Assembly (NCBI RefSeq): GCF_010723305.1
Contig: NZ_BLKW01000002.1
Location: 1,426,001 to 1,490,000, forward strand
Length of the DNA: 64,000 nucleotides
Reading direction: 5' to 3'
Source of the DNA: Mycobacterium botniense
GTDB lineage: Bacteria > Actinomycetota > Actinomycetes > Mycobacteriales > Mycobacteriaceae
Shown: in pieces, positions 49,537 to 59,044 of the stretch
Layout: each line of letters starts with the position of its first letter
Numbering within the stretch: the stretch's first letter is position 1
Position numbers and translations under genes: made by a program
The notes under the pieces: model-generated
The model's input: the letters and a program-made list of their open reading frames with translations, nothing else
What the model was told of the DNA's origin: nothing
Database searches by the model: none

Positions 49537-50673
49537 GTGACCGTCCGCCTGCGCCCCGAGCTGGCCGGGTTGCCGGCCTACACTCCGGGCAAGACGGTGC
49601 CCGGTGCGATCAAACTGGCCAGCAACGAGACGGTGCACGGTCCGCTGCCCAGTGTCCGTGCGGCCATCGAGCGGGCCGCCGACACGGTCAACCGTTATCC
49701 GGACACCCACTGTGTCGAGCTCAAGGCCGCTCTCGCCGCGCACGTGAACACCGTCAATCCTGCAGGATTCGCCCCCGAGCACATCGCCGTCGGATGCGGA
49801 TCGGTCAGCCTGTGCCAGCAGCTGATCCAGATCAGCGCCTCGGTCGGAGACGAGGTGCTGTTCGGGTGGCGCAGCTTTGAGATCTACCCGTTGCAGGTCC
49901 GTGTCGCCGGCGCCACCGCGGTACAGGTGCCGCTGACCGACCACACCTTCGACCTTGACGCCATGCTGGCCGCAATCACCGACCGTACCCGGCTGATTTT
50001 CGTCTGCAATCCCAACAACCCGACGTCCACCGCGGTACACCCTGATGCGTTAACCCGTTTCATCGACGCTGTACCGCCGCACATCCTGGTCGCCATCGAC
50101 GAAGCCTATGTCGAGTACGTCCGCGACGGTATGTGCCCAGATAGCCTGGAGCTCGTCCGCGCCCATGACAACGTTGTTGTGCTGCGGACGTTTTCGAAGG
50201 CATACGGGTTGGCGGGTTTGCGGGTGGGGTATGCGGTTGCTCACCCCGATGTGATCCTCGCGCTGGGTAAGGTCGACGTTCCGTTTACCAAAACCAACGT
50301 TTCCCAGGCTGCGGCGATCGCCTCGCTGGCCGCCGGTGACGAGCTGTTGGCCCGCACCGACGCCGTCGTCGCTGAGCGTGTCCGCGTCAGCGCCACGCTA
50401 CGGGCAGCCGGGTACACGCTGCCGCAGTCGCAGGCCAACTTCGTCTGGCTGCCCCTGGCCGAGCGCACCGCGGACTTTGTGAGCCAGGCCGCCGACGCGG
50501 GCCTCGTGCTTCGCCCGTTCGGTGCCGATGGTGTCCGGGTGACCATCGGCGCACCGGAGGAAAACGACGCCTTCTTGCGGTTTGCCGGCCAGTGGATCAC
50601 GCGCAATGGCGGCGCCGGGCAAGCGGTGCCTGCGGGAACCAGGCCAGCGGATCAAGGAGACGCCGCGGACTAG
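49537..50673 (+). CDS. hisC2: Histidinol-phosphate aminotransferase HisC2
   Basis: PLP-dependent class I/II aminotransferase, 378 residues (Mtb HisC2 353). The PLP Lys is Lys221 in RTFSKAYGLAGLR, with NPNNPTST and the cofactor Asp in AIDEAYVEY. It transfers nitrogen from Glu to imidazole-acetol phosphate in His synthesis, or acts as an aromatic aminotransferase in some species. The GTG at 49537 (TVRLRPELAGLP follows) is conserved. The C-terminus is about 25 residues longer than in Mtb, ending in a non-conserved Gly/Ala-rich tail. Confidence 0.94.
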   Translation: MTVRLRPELAGLPAYTPGKTVPGAIKLASNETVHGPLPSVRAAIERAADTVNRYPDTHCVELKAALAAHVNTVNPAGFAPEHIAVGCGSVSLCQQLIQISASVGDEVLFGWRSFEIYPLQVRVAGATAVQVPLTDHTFDLDAMLAAITDRTRLIFVCNPNNPTSTAVHPDALTRFIDAVPPHILVAIDEAYVEYVRDGMCPDSLELVRAHDNVVVLRTFSKAYGLAGLRVGYAVAHPDVILALGKVDVPFTKTNVSQAAAIASLAAGDELLARTDAVVAERVRVSATLRAAGYTLPQSQANFVWLPLAERTADFVSQAADAGLVLRPFGADGVRVTIGAPEENDAFLRFAGQWITRNGGAGQAVPAGTRPADQGDAAD

Positions 50674-50872
50674 ACCGCAGCAGCGAAGCGGCCGGCAAGA
50701 AGTTCGGCGGCTTCAGCACCGCAGCGATCGCATTCCCGGCGCTGAACTCGACGATTACTAAAGCGTTAGCGTTAGCCGACGACCAGCATCGGCGACATGA
50801 GCGTGGGATGCTGCGAAACCGAATAGTGGTTATTGGAGGTGTCTTTCCCCGCCACGACACACGGAGGCTGAG

Positions 50873-52039
50873 GTGTATACCGCCGCTCTGCTCGCGTTGG
50901 GTTCCGCGCTGTGCATCGCGATTGGCGATGTGCTTCAGCAGCGTGCGACGCACCGGGTCACTGACAGGTCGGTCGGCCAGTTCGGGTTGCTGGCTAGATT
51001 GCTGCACGATCGACGCTGGTGGTTGGGCGCTGCGGTACTCATCGCGAGCATCGGGCTGCAGGCGGCCGCACTAGCTCAGGGCCCGGTGCTGCTGGTGCAG
51101 CCGTTGCTGACGCTTTCGCTGCTGTTCGCGCTGCCGATCAATGCGAGGCTGTCGCACCGGCCTGTGACCGGCCCGGAATGGCTCTGGGCCGGCGTGCTGA
51201 CCGTCGCGATGGCCGTGATCGTCACGATCGGTCATCCACAGGCCGGTCGATCGAGCGCATCGGCTCACACCTGGGCTGTTGTCGTTGTGGGTTGGGGGCC
51301 TCTGCTGGGTGCATGCCTTGTGGTCGGCAGTGTCTACGGTGGCGCCGTCGCCGCGGTGCTGTTCGCTTTCGTGTCGGGTTCGTTGTGGGGCGCCTTCGCC
51401 GTGCTCACCAAAGACGTCGTTGCTCGGCTCAACGCGGGCGGATGGGCGATGGTCCGCACACCTGAGCTCGGTGTCTGGCTACTGCTCGCACTGGGCGGCC
51501 TCGTATGGAGTCAGTCAGCCTTCCGGGCGGGGCCGCTGACCGCGTCGATGCCGGTCCTACAGGTGTCGCAACCGGTAGTGGCAGCAGTGCTGGGTGTCCT
51601 TGTTCTTGGCGAGACAGTGCACACCGGCCACGTCGGCATGATCGCCCTGATGTCGGCAGCGGTGGTGACGGCGGCCGCCGTTTTGCAGCTCGCGCGCATT
51701 GAAGCTGCGGCGACCCGCAACGCTCGGGAGAAGAAAACCCGGCGGCGGCTTCAAACCGACCGGTCCAGTTGCGGTGCGGAGAGTTCGCTAACCGTGATCT
51801 GTCGCGGCAGCAGCCCGTTGCTGCTCACCAAAGCCCGCCGCAGGCTGCCCGGCTTCGGTAGCCCAGCGACGGCGCCCCACCGCGGCGGCCGCAGCCTCGC
51901 CCGGCGCGAAACGATCATGCAGCCACGCCAACGGCTTTGGTGCCCACCAACTCCACGGGCCAAGCATATGCATGAAAGCCGGAATCAGAACCGTTCGCAC
52001 CAGGGTGGCATCGGCCAGCACCGCAAGTGTCAAGCCTAG
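50873..52039 (+). CDS. EamA/DMT-type multispanning membrane protein
   Basis: A 388-residue protein of which about residues 1-285 form nine or ten membrane helices in the drug/metabolite-transporter pattern (ALLALGSALCIAIGDVLQQR at the start; LTASMPVLQVSQPVVAAVLG late). Transport substrate unknown; relatives in actinobacteria are uncharacterised. The GTG at 50873 follows GGAGGCTGAG. After residue 285 comes an Arg/Ser/Pro-rich tail of about 100 residues that is antisense to the C-terminus of the MMPL gene for 252 bases. That tail looks like non-coding read-through, so the ancestral stop was probably lost. Confidence 0.75.
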   Translation: MYTAALLALGSALCIAIGDVLQQRATHRVTDRSVGQFGLLARLLHDRRWWLGAAVLIASIGLQAAALAQGPVLLVQPLLTLSLLFALPINARLSHRPVTGPEWLWAGVLTVAMAVIVTIGHPQAGRSSASAHTWAVVVVGWGPLLGACLVVGSVYGGAVAAVLFAFVSGSLWGAFAVLTKDVVARLNAGGWAMVRTPELGVWLLLALGGLVWSQSAFRAGPLTASMPVLQVSQPVVAAVLGVLVLGETVHTGHVGMIALMSAAVVTAAAVLQLARIEAAATRNAREKKTRRRLQTDRSSCGAESSLTVICRGSSPLLLTKARRRLPGFGSPATAPHRGGRSLARRETIMQPRQRLWCPPTPRAKHMHESRNQNRSHQGGIGQHRKCQA

Positions 52040-54208
52040 ACCTAGCATCCGAACAAATGAGACTTGCGCGGGAATCAGCGCGGCAAATGAAATCGACATC
52101 ACCAACGCAGCCGCGGTGACAACCCGACCGATACCGGCCAGACCCAAAGCCGTGCTTTCGTCGTTCGCCGCGCGCGCCTCAGCGGAGCTGCGTCGCTTCC
52201 CCTGAGCGGCACCGGATGCCAGCCAATACTCGCGGATTCGCGAAACCAAAAACACTTCGTAATCCATTGACAACCCAAAAGCGATACAAAACAACAAGAC
52301 TGGGATATTGGCGTTCAAAGTCCCGGTGGGGGTGGTACCCAGGGCGCCCAGATGGCCGTCCTGAAAAATCCACACCATCGCGCCGAACGCCGCGGTCAGC
52401 GACAACACATTGCAGACCAGCGCTTCCACCGGCAGCACCACGCTGCCGGTGAGCACGAACAGCAACACGAACGTGATGAGAGCGATCAAACCCAGCACCG
52501 TCGGCAGTCGTCTGGTTAGTGCGTCGACGCTGTCACGGTTCGTCTGGGCCAACCCGGCCAACTCCACCGAGCGTCCGCCGGGCCCGGCGATCGCGTGCAG
52601 TCGGTCGAGTTGGGCGTTAGAGGCTTGCGCAAATAGGGGCGCGGTGCTGGCTACGGACAAAAATGCGCTACCGCGGGCAAGGCCCGCGGGTGCAGCAGGC
52701 GCGCCTACCCGGTGTCCGGCCACGAATGTTCCGGTCGGTGCGGTCACCGCCGACACGTCAGGAACCCGGGACAGCTCTGCGGCGTAGCGGTCCAGGTCGG
52801 CAAGGCTTACTCCCCGGGCGTCGGGGATGACGACGAACACCGTCATTCCCGGGTCATCGACGAAATCGTGATCCAACATGTCGGCAACCTGACGCGCCGA
52901 TGCCGACGGGGGCAATACGCGCTCATCGGGAAAGCCCCAGCGCACCCCCAGAAATGGCAGGCCCAGCAGCAGCAGGAACGCCACGACACTCGAACCCACC
53001 GGAAAGGCATGGCGAAGAACGAATTTGGTGGTCCGGTACCAGAACACCGAGTTAACCGGCTCCGACGCGGGCCGCTGCTTCAGCCAAGGTAGCATCCGGC
53101 GCGCCAGGGGGCGCACGTCCAACGCGTCCAGCCGGGATCCGAGCGTCACGATAACCGCGGGAGTCACCACCACTGCCGCAATGGCCACGATGACCGCGGT
53201 GGCCACAACGGTGTATGCCGCCGATTTCAAGAAGTACATCGGGAAAACCAGCAACACCGCCATCGATAATGCGACAGTGGTCGCTGAGAACAGCACCGTG
53301 CGGCCTGCGGTGGCCATGGTTCTGAACAGTGCCTGTTCCCGGTCCCCGGCTTGGGTCAGTTCCTCGCGGTAGCGGCTGATGATCAGCAGGCTGTAGTCAA
53401 TTGCCAGGGCTAGACCCATCGCAATGCTCAAGTCAAGCGCATAGGTCGACACGTCGGTAGCCAAGCTGATCAGCCGCAACACCGACATAGTGCCCACGAT
53501 GGCCAGCCCGCCCAAGGCAAGCGGTATTGTCGCCGCCACCAGCCCGCGGAACACCCATAACAGGACCGCAAAGCTCAGCGGGACCGCGATGGCCTCCATT
53601 AACAGCAGGTCGCGCTGGTTTTGGTGGTTGACTTGGGCATAGGCCACTGCCATACCGCCGGCGCGGACGGTGACGCCGTCGCGGTCGTGTACCAGTTCGT
53701 CCGACAGCGCGCTGGCGTACTTCTGTGCGTCGTTCTCCCCCCCTTTGAGGTTGGCCACAATCAAACCGGATTTGTGGTCCTTGGTGAGGAGGCGGGCGGC
53801 GGACTCTGGCGGCGACGTCCACGCCGAGGAGACATTGAGGACCCAGGGTGAGCGTTTCAGATGTTCGACGATGTCGATGGCGACGCGGCGCGCCAGGTCG
53901 CTGTGCGCACCCGCGGGTGCGGTCACCACGATCATCATTTTCTGATCGGGCTGCTCGAACTTGTCTCTGAGCAGCTCAGTCGCCCGCGCTGATTCGGACG
54001 TGGGGTCTTGAAAGCCGCCGGCCGACAAGCTGTTGATTACCGGGATGCCGAAGACCGCGGCCCCGACCATCACGAAAACTGCGACCGCGATGATGCGTCG
54101 TGGCGCCGCCATGGCAAGTCGAGCGATTCCTTGCAGCACCTCGGCGTCCTTCCGCTGTGCCTCCCAGCCGCTACCGCGATCTGTGGTCCAGAATGCCTGA
54201 CCACCCAC
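51788..54208 (-). CDS. MMPL-family RND transporter, no MmpS partner
   Basis: An 806-residue RND-superfamily exporter. Helix blocks carry Asp-Tyr proton-relay pairs at Asp271 (AIDYSLLIISRYREE) and Asp649 (SMDYEVFLVSRIREY). It is shorter than MmpL4/5-type proteins and lacks their long coiled-coil insert and WEKHC motif; it is closer to the MMPL group found in many actinobacteria. Substrate unknown, probably a lipid. No mmpS lies beside it. The start is uncertain: ATG 54208 or GTG 54139 (LQGIARLAMAAPRR follows). The C-terminus ends in an Ala/Arg-rich tail that overlaps the DMT gene antisense. Confidence 0.88.
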   Translation of the reverse strand: MGGQAFWTTDRGSGWEAQRKDAEVLQGIARLAMAAPRRIIAVAVFVMVGAAVFGIPVINSLSAGGFQDPTSESARATELLRDKFEQPDQKMMIVVTAPAGAHSDLARRVAIDIVEHLKRSPWVLNVSSAWTSPPESAARLLTKDHKSGLIVANLKGGENDAQKYASALSDELVHDRDGVTVRAGGMAVAYAQVNHQNQRDLLLMEAIAVPLSFAVLLWVFRGLVAATIPLALGGLAIVGTMSVLRLISLATDVSTYALDLSIAMGLALAIDYSLLIISRYREELTQAGDREQALFRTMATAGRTVLFSATTVALSMAVLLVFPMYFLKSAAYTVVATAVIVAIAAVVVTPAVIVTLGSRLDALDVRPLARRMLPWLKQRPASEPVNSVFWYRTTKFVLRHAFPVGSSVVAFLLLLGLPFLGVRWGFPDERVLPPSASARQVADMLDHDFVDDPGMTVFVVIPDARGVSLADLDRYAAELSRVPDVSAVTAPTGTFVAGHRVGAPAAPAGLARGSAFLSVASTAPLFAQASNAQLDRLHAIAGPGGRSVELAGLAQTNRDSVDALTRRLPTVLGLIALITFVLLFVLTGSVVLPVEALVCNVLSLTAAFGAMVWIFQDGHLGALGTTPTGTLNANIPVLLFCIAFGLSMDYEVFLVSRIREYWLASGAAQGKRRSSAEARAANDESTALGLAGIGRVVTAAALVMSISFAALIPAQVSFVRMLGLGLTLAVLADATLVRTVLIPAFMHMLGPWSWWAPKPLAWLHDRFAPGEAAAAAVGRRRWATEAGQPAAGFGEQQRAAAATDHG

Positions 54209-54800
54209 CGCACCGGGCAGCCTTCGAAAATTTGGTGAGATGTTCGAAGCAGTGATACCACACTGGCATATCGGCGATTCACCGTCGCCTCCTGATTGGC
54301 GGTTTCGACACAGCTTGGCGTGTAGCCGGCCTTGTTAGTGACCGGGGTTGACGGTGCCACGTCGAGAGCGCAGTTGTCGGCGAGCCGAATAAATTGGGGA
54401 GTCCGGCGATAAGCTGCGCCCGGCGGTGGCGGTGAGCCTTACACGTTGCGGCGCAGCACACCTTTCGATGCGACACAGCGCGTCGTCGCCGCGCCCGGAC
54501 ACGGATAAGCCGCGCCGTCGGGCCGAAGTATCGCCGCGGTAGCGCAGTTTTTGATCACCTCGGGCCCTGTGGGCGTTTGCTAACGCGACGAATCATGAGA
54601 TACCAAGCCCGATTTCAGCGTCAGGAGACACCCGTGTCGCCCGATCACTATCGTGCGTCATTCCGAAGACCCTGATGATTGTCCTCAATAACCAGTGGGT
54701 ACGATAAAGACGTCAAGCCAGACACGCCTCGGATTAAAGAAGCTGCGGCGATTTTTCGCGCGTTACACGGGTTCGGCGGACAACACGTAATTGGAGTGAT
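54209..54800. other. Intergenic region between MMPL and Eis-like genes
   Basis: About 590 bases without a supported gene; both neighbours are transcribed outward. GC falls from about 54600 onward, where the Eis-like gene's foreign-looking stretch begins. TACGAT at 54700-54705 with TTGTCC at 54679-54684 could be a sigma-70-type promoter for the Eis-like gene, but the spacing of 15 is short. The - frame 54648-54986 is a shadow of the Eis-like start. Confidence 0.45.
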
Positions 54801-56042
54801 GTGGTGAACACAACGGACGATAACATCAGAATAAGATATGCAACTGATGACGACCTGGAGACAGTCTATAAAAATCAGGCGCGCGTATACGGAGTTACGG
54901 TCGAGCGCGGAGATGTCGAAGCCTGGAAACGCCGCGTCAGGACTGACGATATTCTGGTGGCCGAAGACATTTCCAGTCCGCAGCATCCGTTTGTAGTCGG
55001 AACTTCCCTTTACTATCGGCTGCAGCTCACTGTACCGGGGGGCGCTCGTCTCGACGCTTCATGGCTCGCGATGATCGCCGTCTCGGCAACACACCAAGGA
55101 CGCGGCATTTGGCGGCGGATCAGTTTCCAGGGCTTCGGAATACTTCAGGAGCGTGGTTATCCCATTCTCTGTGGTGTTCCGACTCAACCCGCAGTGTACG
55201 ATATCTTAGGCGGGGGCGTTGCCAGCTATGCCAGGACTTACACGATTGAGCCGCGCTTTACAGAGATGCGGGCTAAACCGAGTCTGAATCGGGCACGTGA
55301 AATCGATGCGACGCAGGCGGAGCGCGAGTTACCGCCAATCTATGATCGATGGTGCGCCAAAACACCTGGTGCGCTCAGTCGGGATCGCGCGTGGTGGGCA
55401 GATTACTTGGAAGACCGGGTGACGCAGCGAGACAATGGGTCGGAGCTCAATTTCATCGTGCATCCGGAAGGTTTCCTGACGTACCGAGTAACTGGAGCAT
55501 CACCACATGCTTATCGACGGCCTTTCGGCAACGTGCTCGTCCAAGACTTCTGTCCTGTTACCGAGGAAGCGCATACCGAACTCCTTGCCACGCTTGTGGG
55601 TATGAGAATGTTCGACAACATAGTGATCGAGGTCCCGGTCGATGATCCGTTCCCACTGAAACTCAAGGACCAGCTTGCCGTCCGAACGACAGGATTGCAA
55701 GATTTCCTGTGGATGCGAATCATGAATGTGCCCAAGGCTTTGAGTGCACGTACCTACTCGGCTGATGTCGAAATCGTGCTGGAAGTTGCAGATCCGCTCA
55801 GTGTCGCCGGAGGTCGATTTCTGCTGCAAACTCGTAATGGTGTCGGCGAATGTACACCGTATGACGGGCCGGCGGATATCAAAATCGGTCTGGGTGAACT
55901 GGGCACCATCTACATGGGGGCGCATCGCGCGTCGGAACTTCACCGAGCAAACCGCATTACCGAGCTCAACAGCGGCGCGTTGCGAAACTTGGATGCCGCT
56001 TTTGCTACCGAAAGTGCACCGTATTGCGGTACCTTGTTCTGA
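54801..56042 (+). CDS. Eis-like GNAT N-acetyltransferase
   Basis: A 413-residue protein with the three-part Eis architecture: GNAT domain (about 8-150), a second GNAT-like domain and a C-terminal SCP2-like domain. Shared features with Mtb Eis (about 402): VSATHQGRGIWRRI in the acetyl-CoA site, Tyr133 in QPAVYDILGGG at the place of catalytic Tyr126, LWMRIMNVPKALSARTY, YMGAHRASELHRANR, and a C-terminal Phe whose carboxylate serves as base in Eis. Eis acetylates several amines of aminoglycosides or capreomycin and host proteins. GC and codon use are clearly lower than neighbours, which suggests transfer. Start GTG 54801 (or 54804) follows TTGGAG. Confidence 0.88.
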   Translation: MVNTTDDNIRIRYATDDDLETVYKNQARVYGVTVERGDVEAWKRRVRTDDILVAEDISSPQHPFVVGTSLYYRLQLTVPGGARLDASWLAMIAVSATHQGRGIWRRISFQGFGILQERGYPILCGVPTQPAVYDILGGGVASYARTYTIEPRFTEMRAKPSLNRAREIDATQAERELPPIYDRWCAKTPGALSRDRAWWADYLEDRVTQRDNGSELNFIVHPEGFLTYRVTGASPHAYRRPFGNVLVQDFCPVTEEAHTELLATLVGMRMFDNIVIEVPVDDPFPLKLKDQLAVRTTGLQDFLWMRIMNVPKALSARTYSADVEIVLEVADPLSVAGGRFLLQTRNGVGECTPYDGPADIKIGLGELGTIYMGAHRASELHRANRITELNSGALRNLDAAFATESAPYCGTLF

Positions 56043-56221
56043 TATCGCACATACTGTGCGCACGGGCCCAGAAGTGAAGCGGCCGCTGACGGGGGTCGAG
56101 AGGTTATCGCAAAAGTGATACCCAGCCGATGGCGATTCGGCGGCAGGGTGCGGTGGATCGCGTAACCGTTCGTGGCGCACGGTAGGGCCGGTCTACATCG
56201 AAGGCCGACTGTGCGGGCCGA

Positions 56222-59044
56222 TCACCGCTGCGGCAGCGGGCGGGTACGCACCAGGGTCGGCCACCAAAACCATGGGCCGAGGATCCGGACGATGCACGGC
56301 ACGACGAACGACCGCACGATCAGCGTGTCGAGCAGCAGGCCGATGCACACGGTCGAACCCACTTGACCGATTGTTCGCAGATCGCTGATGAGCATCGCCA
56401 GCATCGTGAACGCGAACACCAGCCCCGCGGACGTCACCACCCCGCCGGTATTTCCGAGCGCCCGGATCAAACCGGTGTGCAACCCCGCCGCGATCTCCTC
56501 CTTGACCCGGGCGATCAGCAGCAGGTTGTAGTCAGATCCGACGGCCACCAGGATGATGAACGTCAGCGGCAGCACCAGCCAGTGCAGATGCAGGCCGATG
56601 AGGTGCTGCCAGACCAGAATGGACAGTCCGAACGCCCCGGCGTAAGAGAAGGCCACAGTACCGGGAATGACCAAGGCCGCCACCAGGCTTCGGGTGATGT
56701 ACATCATGATCAAAAAGATCAGCACCAAGGCGGCGATCGCGGCGATGAGCAAATCGGAAGCAGCATATTCTTTGATGTCTTTGTCATTGGACCCCGAGCC
56801 GCCGATATAGATCCGCGCCCCGGCCAGCGAGGTCTCCTTCAAGATCGTGGTGATCGCCTCAGGGAACCTTTCTACGTGGGCCACCCCTTCGGGGCCCATG
56901 GCGTCGCCCTCGTGAGTGACGATGAACCGGGCCGCCTTGCCGTCGGGTGACATCATGAGCTTCATGCCGGTTTTGAGATCTTCGTTGTCGAAGGCCTCGT
57001 GCGGGATGTAGAAGTAGTCGTCACTGCGGGACTTGTCGAAGTCGTTGCCGACATTGATCTGGTCGTCGAATGTCTGCTCGGTCTGGATGGACTGCAGGTC
57101 GGCGGCACCATAGGTGTTCACCAACTTCGACCGCAGCGCTTCGGTGTCATCGGCCGTGGCTTTCAGCTGCGCAATGATGTGCGGCAAGATCATGTCGATC
57201 TCCTCGAGGGAGATTTTGGCGTGCTTGATATCGTCAGCCAACTTATCGATGTGGTCGATCGTGTCGAATAACGATCTGAACGCCCAGCAGATAGGTATAT
57301 CGAAACAGTGCTTCTCCCAATAGAAATAGCTCTTGATCGGCCGGAAGAAGTCGTCGAGGTTTGAGACCTCCTCGTTCATCTCCTCGCTGACCCGTTGCAG
57401 ATCCTCGACGGTGAGCACTGTTTTGTGCAGTTCATCCGACATCCGTTGGAAGAAAAAGACCTCTCTGCGCAACACTTCGACCGAATGCGCCTGGATATCT
57501 GCCTGCTGGTCGGTGTTGCGGTTTTGTTCGTTATTGAACGGGAGCTGTTGCCCGTTGTTGCTGCCCTGGGTGGTGAACAAGTAGGGAATGCTGGCATGCT
57601 CGAGCGCGTGCCCCAGCGGCCGGGTGATGCTTTGCACCATCGCCACCCCGGGCAGGCGAATGAGGGCTTTGGCGACCCGGTCCAGCGTGATGAAGTCAGC
57701 CGAGTTGCGCATGTCATGGTCGGTTTCAACCATGAGCATCTCCGAGAAGAGTTTGCTCTTGGAAAAGTGCCGATCGGCAGCGGCGAATCCCAGATTCGCC
57801 GGGGCGTCACGCGGCTGGTATTGACGATCGTCGTAGTTCTGGCGATAGGTCGGCACGAAGATCGCCCCGATCATCACGACAGCCGAACTGGCGGCCAGGA
57901 TCGGCACCGGCCACCGCACCACGCTCGCGCCGATTCTCCGGTATAGACGCGCCTTGGCGGCCTGCCGCGGTTCGAACATCCCGAACAGACTGCCCACGGT
58001 CAAGATGGCTGGACCCAACGTCATCGCTTCCGCGATGGTGACCAGCATGCTAATGGCAACCGCCGGGCCCATGGTGTGAAAGTAGTTGAGCCGCGCGAAG
58101 GTTAAGCAGTAGCACGCTCCGGCGATGGTCAGGCCCGACCCGATAACGATGGGCGCTATTCCGCGGTAGGCGGTGTAGAAGGCGTCCTGCCGGCTTTCCC
58201 CGGCCTGGCGCGCCTCATGATAGCGGCCCATCAAAAAGATGCCGTAATCGGTGCCCGCTCCCAGCGTCAGCGCGGTCACGATGTTCACCGCGAATGAGGA
58301 CAGTTCGATGTAGCCGAAATGCCCGAGGGTCGCGACAAGCCCTCGAGCAACCTGCATCTCGATGAGCACGCCGAGCAGCGGTACCAGCAGGGTGGACGGT
58401 CGGCGGTACACCAGCAGCAGCATCACGATGATGAGCACGATCGTGACGATCGTGACGTTGTTCAGGCTGGAATTGGCGATGGCAAGTGTGTCGGAGGCCA
58501 GCGGTGCCGCGCCGCTGACATAGACCTTGAGCCCGGGTGGCGGGGTGTCTTTGGCGACGATGTCGCGGACGGCGGCCACCGACTGGTTGGCTTGAATCTG
58601 GCCGATGTCGCCGGCCAGACGCAGCAGCACATACGCGGACCTGCCGTCGAGGCTTTGCGCGCCGGCCGCGGTGAACGGTTTGCCCCACAGATCCATCACG
58701 TATTGCACATGCTGCGTGTCGCGCTCAAGCCGGCGCATCAGATCGTCGTAGTAGTAGTGATCGGCAATGACCAGCGGGCGGTTTGCCTCCAAGACGATCA
58801 TGGCCAGGCTGGTGGAGTCCGACTCGTGGAATTTCGCGCCGATAGCCAACAACGACCGCTGCGAGGGCGCGTAGTGCGGGACCATCGGTCCGGCCAGCTC
58901 TGCCGCGACGTCCTCCACCTTGGGGATAAAAGTGTTTGTCGACACGGCGAGAAGACCCCAGAACACGATGATCGGGATCGCGAGGACGCGGACCATTGTG
59001 GGGATGACGGGGTGTTTGCGCTGGCCCGCCCGATGCTCACTCAC
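56222..59044 (-). CDS. MmpL-family RND transporter (second MmpS-linked copy)
   Basis: A 940-residue MmpL4/5-type exporter. Asp-Tyr proton-relay pairs are at Asp266 (GTDYGIFLMGRY) and Asp838 (GSDYNLLLIARV). The periplasmic insert holds the coiled-coil hairpin and SYFYWEKHCFDIPICWA. I chose GTG 59044 (SEHRAGQRKHPVIPT follows), which overlaps the mmpS stop as GTGA; the frame continues to 59209 through mmpS. Co-translated with mmpS. The gene converges with the Eis-like gene (180 bases). It is a paralogue of the gene at 27012 but differs throughout, so it is not a recent duplicate. Confidence 0.94.
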   Translation of the reverse strand: MSEHRAGQRKHPVIPTMVRVLAIPIIVFWGLLAVSTNTFIPKVEDVAAELAGPMVPHYAPSQRSLLAIGAKFHESDSTSLAMIVLEANRPLVIADHYYYDDLMRRLERDTQHVQYVMDLWGKPFTAAGAQSLDGRSAYVLLRLAGDIGQIQANQSVAAVRDIVAKDTPPPGLKVYVSGAAPLASDTLAIANSSLNNVTIVTIVLIIVMLLLVYRRPSTLLVPLLGVLIEMQVARGLVATLGHFGYIELSSFAVNIVTALTLGAGTDYGIFLMGRYHEARQAGESRQDAFYTAYRGIAPIVIGSGLTIAGACYCLTFARLNYFHTMGPAVAISMLVTIAEAMTLGPAILTVGSLFGMFEPRQAAKARLYRRIGASVVRWPVPILAASSAVVMIGAIFVPTYRQNYDDRQYQPRDAPANLGFAAADRHFSKSKLFSEMLMVETDHDMRNSADFITLDRVAKALIRLPGVAMVQSITRPLGHALEHASIPYLFTTQGSNNGQQLPFNNEQNRNTDQQADIQAHSVEVLRREVFFFQRMSDELHKTVLTVEDLQRVSEEMNEEVSNLDDFFRPIKSYFYWEKHCFDIPICWAFRSLFDTIDHIDKLADDIKHAKISLEEIDMILPHIIAQLKATADDTEALRSKLVNTYGAADLQSIQTEQTFDDQINVGNDFDKSRSDDYFYIPHEAFDNEDLKTGMKLMMSPDGKAARFIVTHEGDAMGPEGVAHVERFPEAITTILKETSLAGARIYIGGSGSNDKDIKEYAASDLLIAAIAALVLIFLIMMYITRSLVAALVIPGTVAFSYAGAFGLSILVWQHLIGLHLHWLVLPLTFIILVAVGSDYNLLLIARVKEEIAAGLHTGLIRALGNTGGVVTSAGLVFAFTMLAMLISDLRTIGQVGSTVCIGLLLDTLIVRSFVVPCIVRILGPWFWWPTLVRTRPLPQR

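Noticed and set aside
54679..54705. TTGTCC-N15-TACGAT promoter for the Eis-like gene
   Set aside because: Spacing and -35 match are poor; mentioned only in the intergenic entry.
54648..54986. 112-codon - strand frame at the Eis-like start
   Set aside because: Overlaps the Eis-like N-terminus and contains no recognisable motif.
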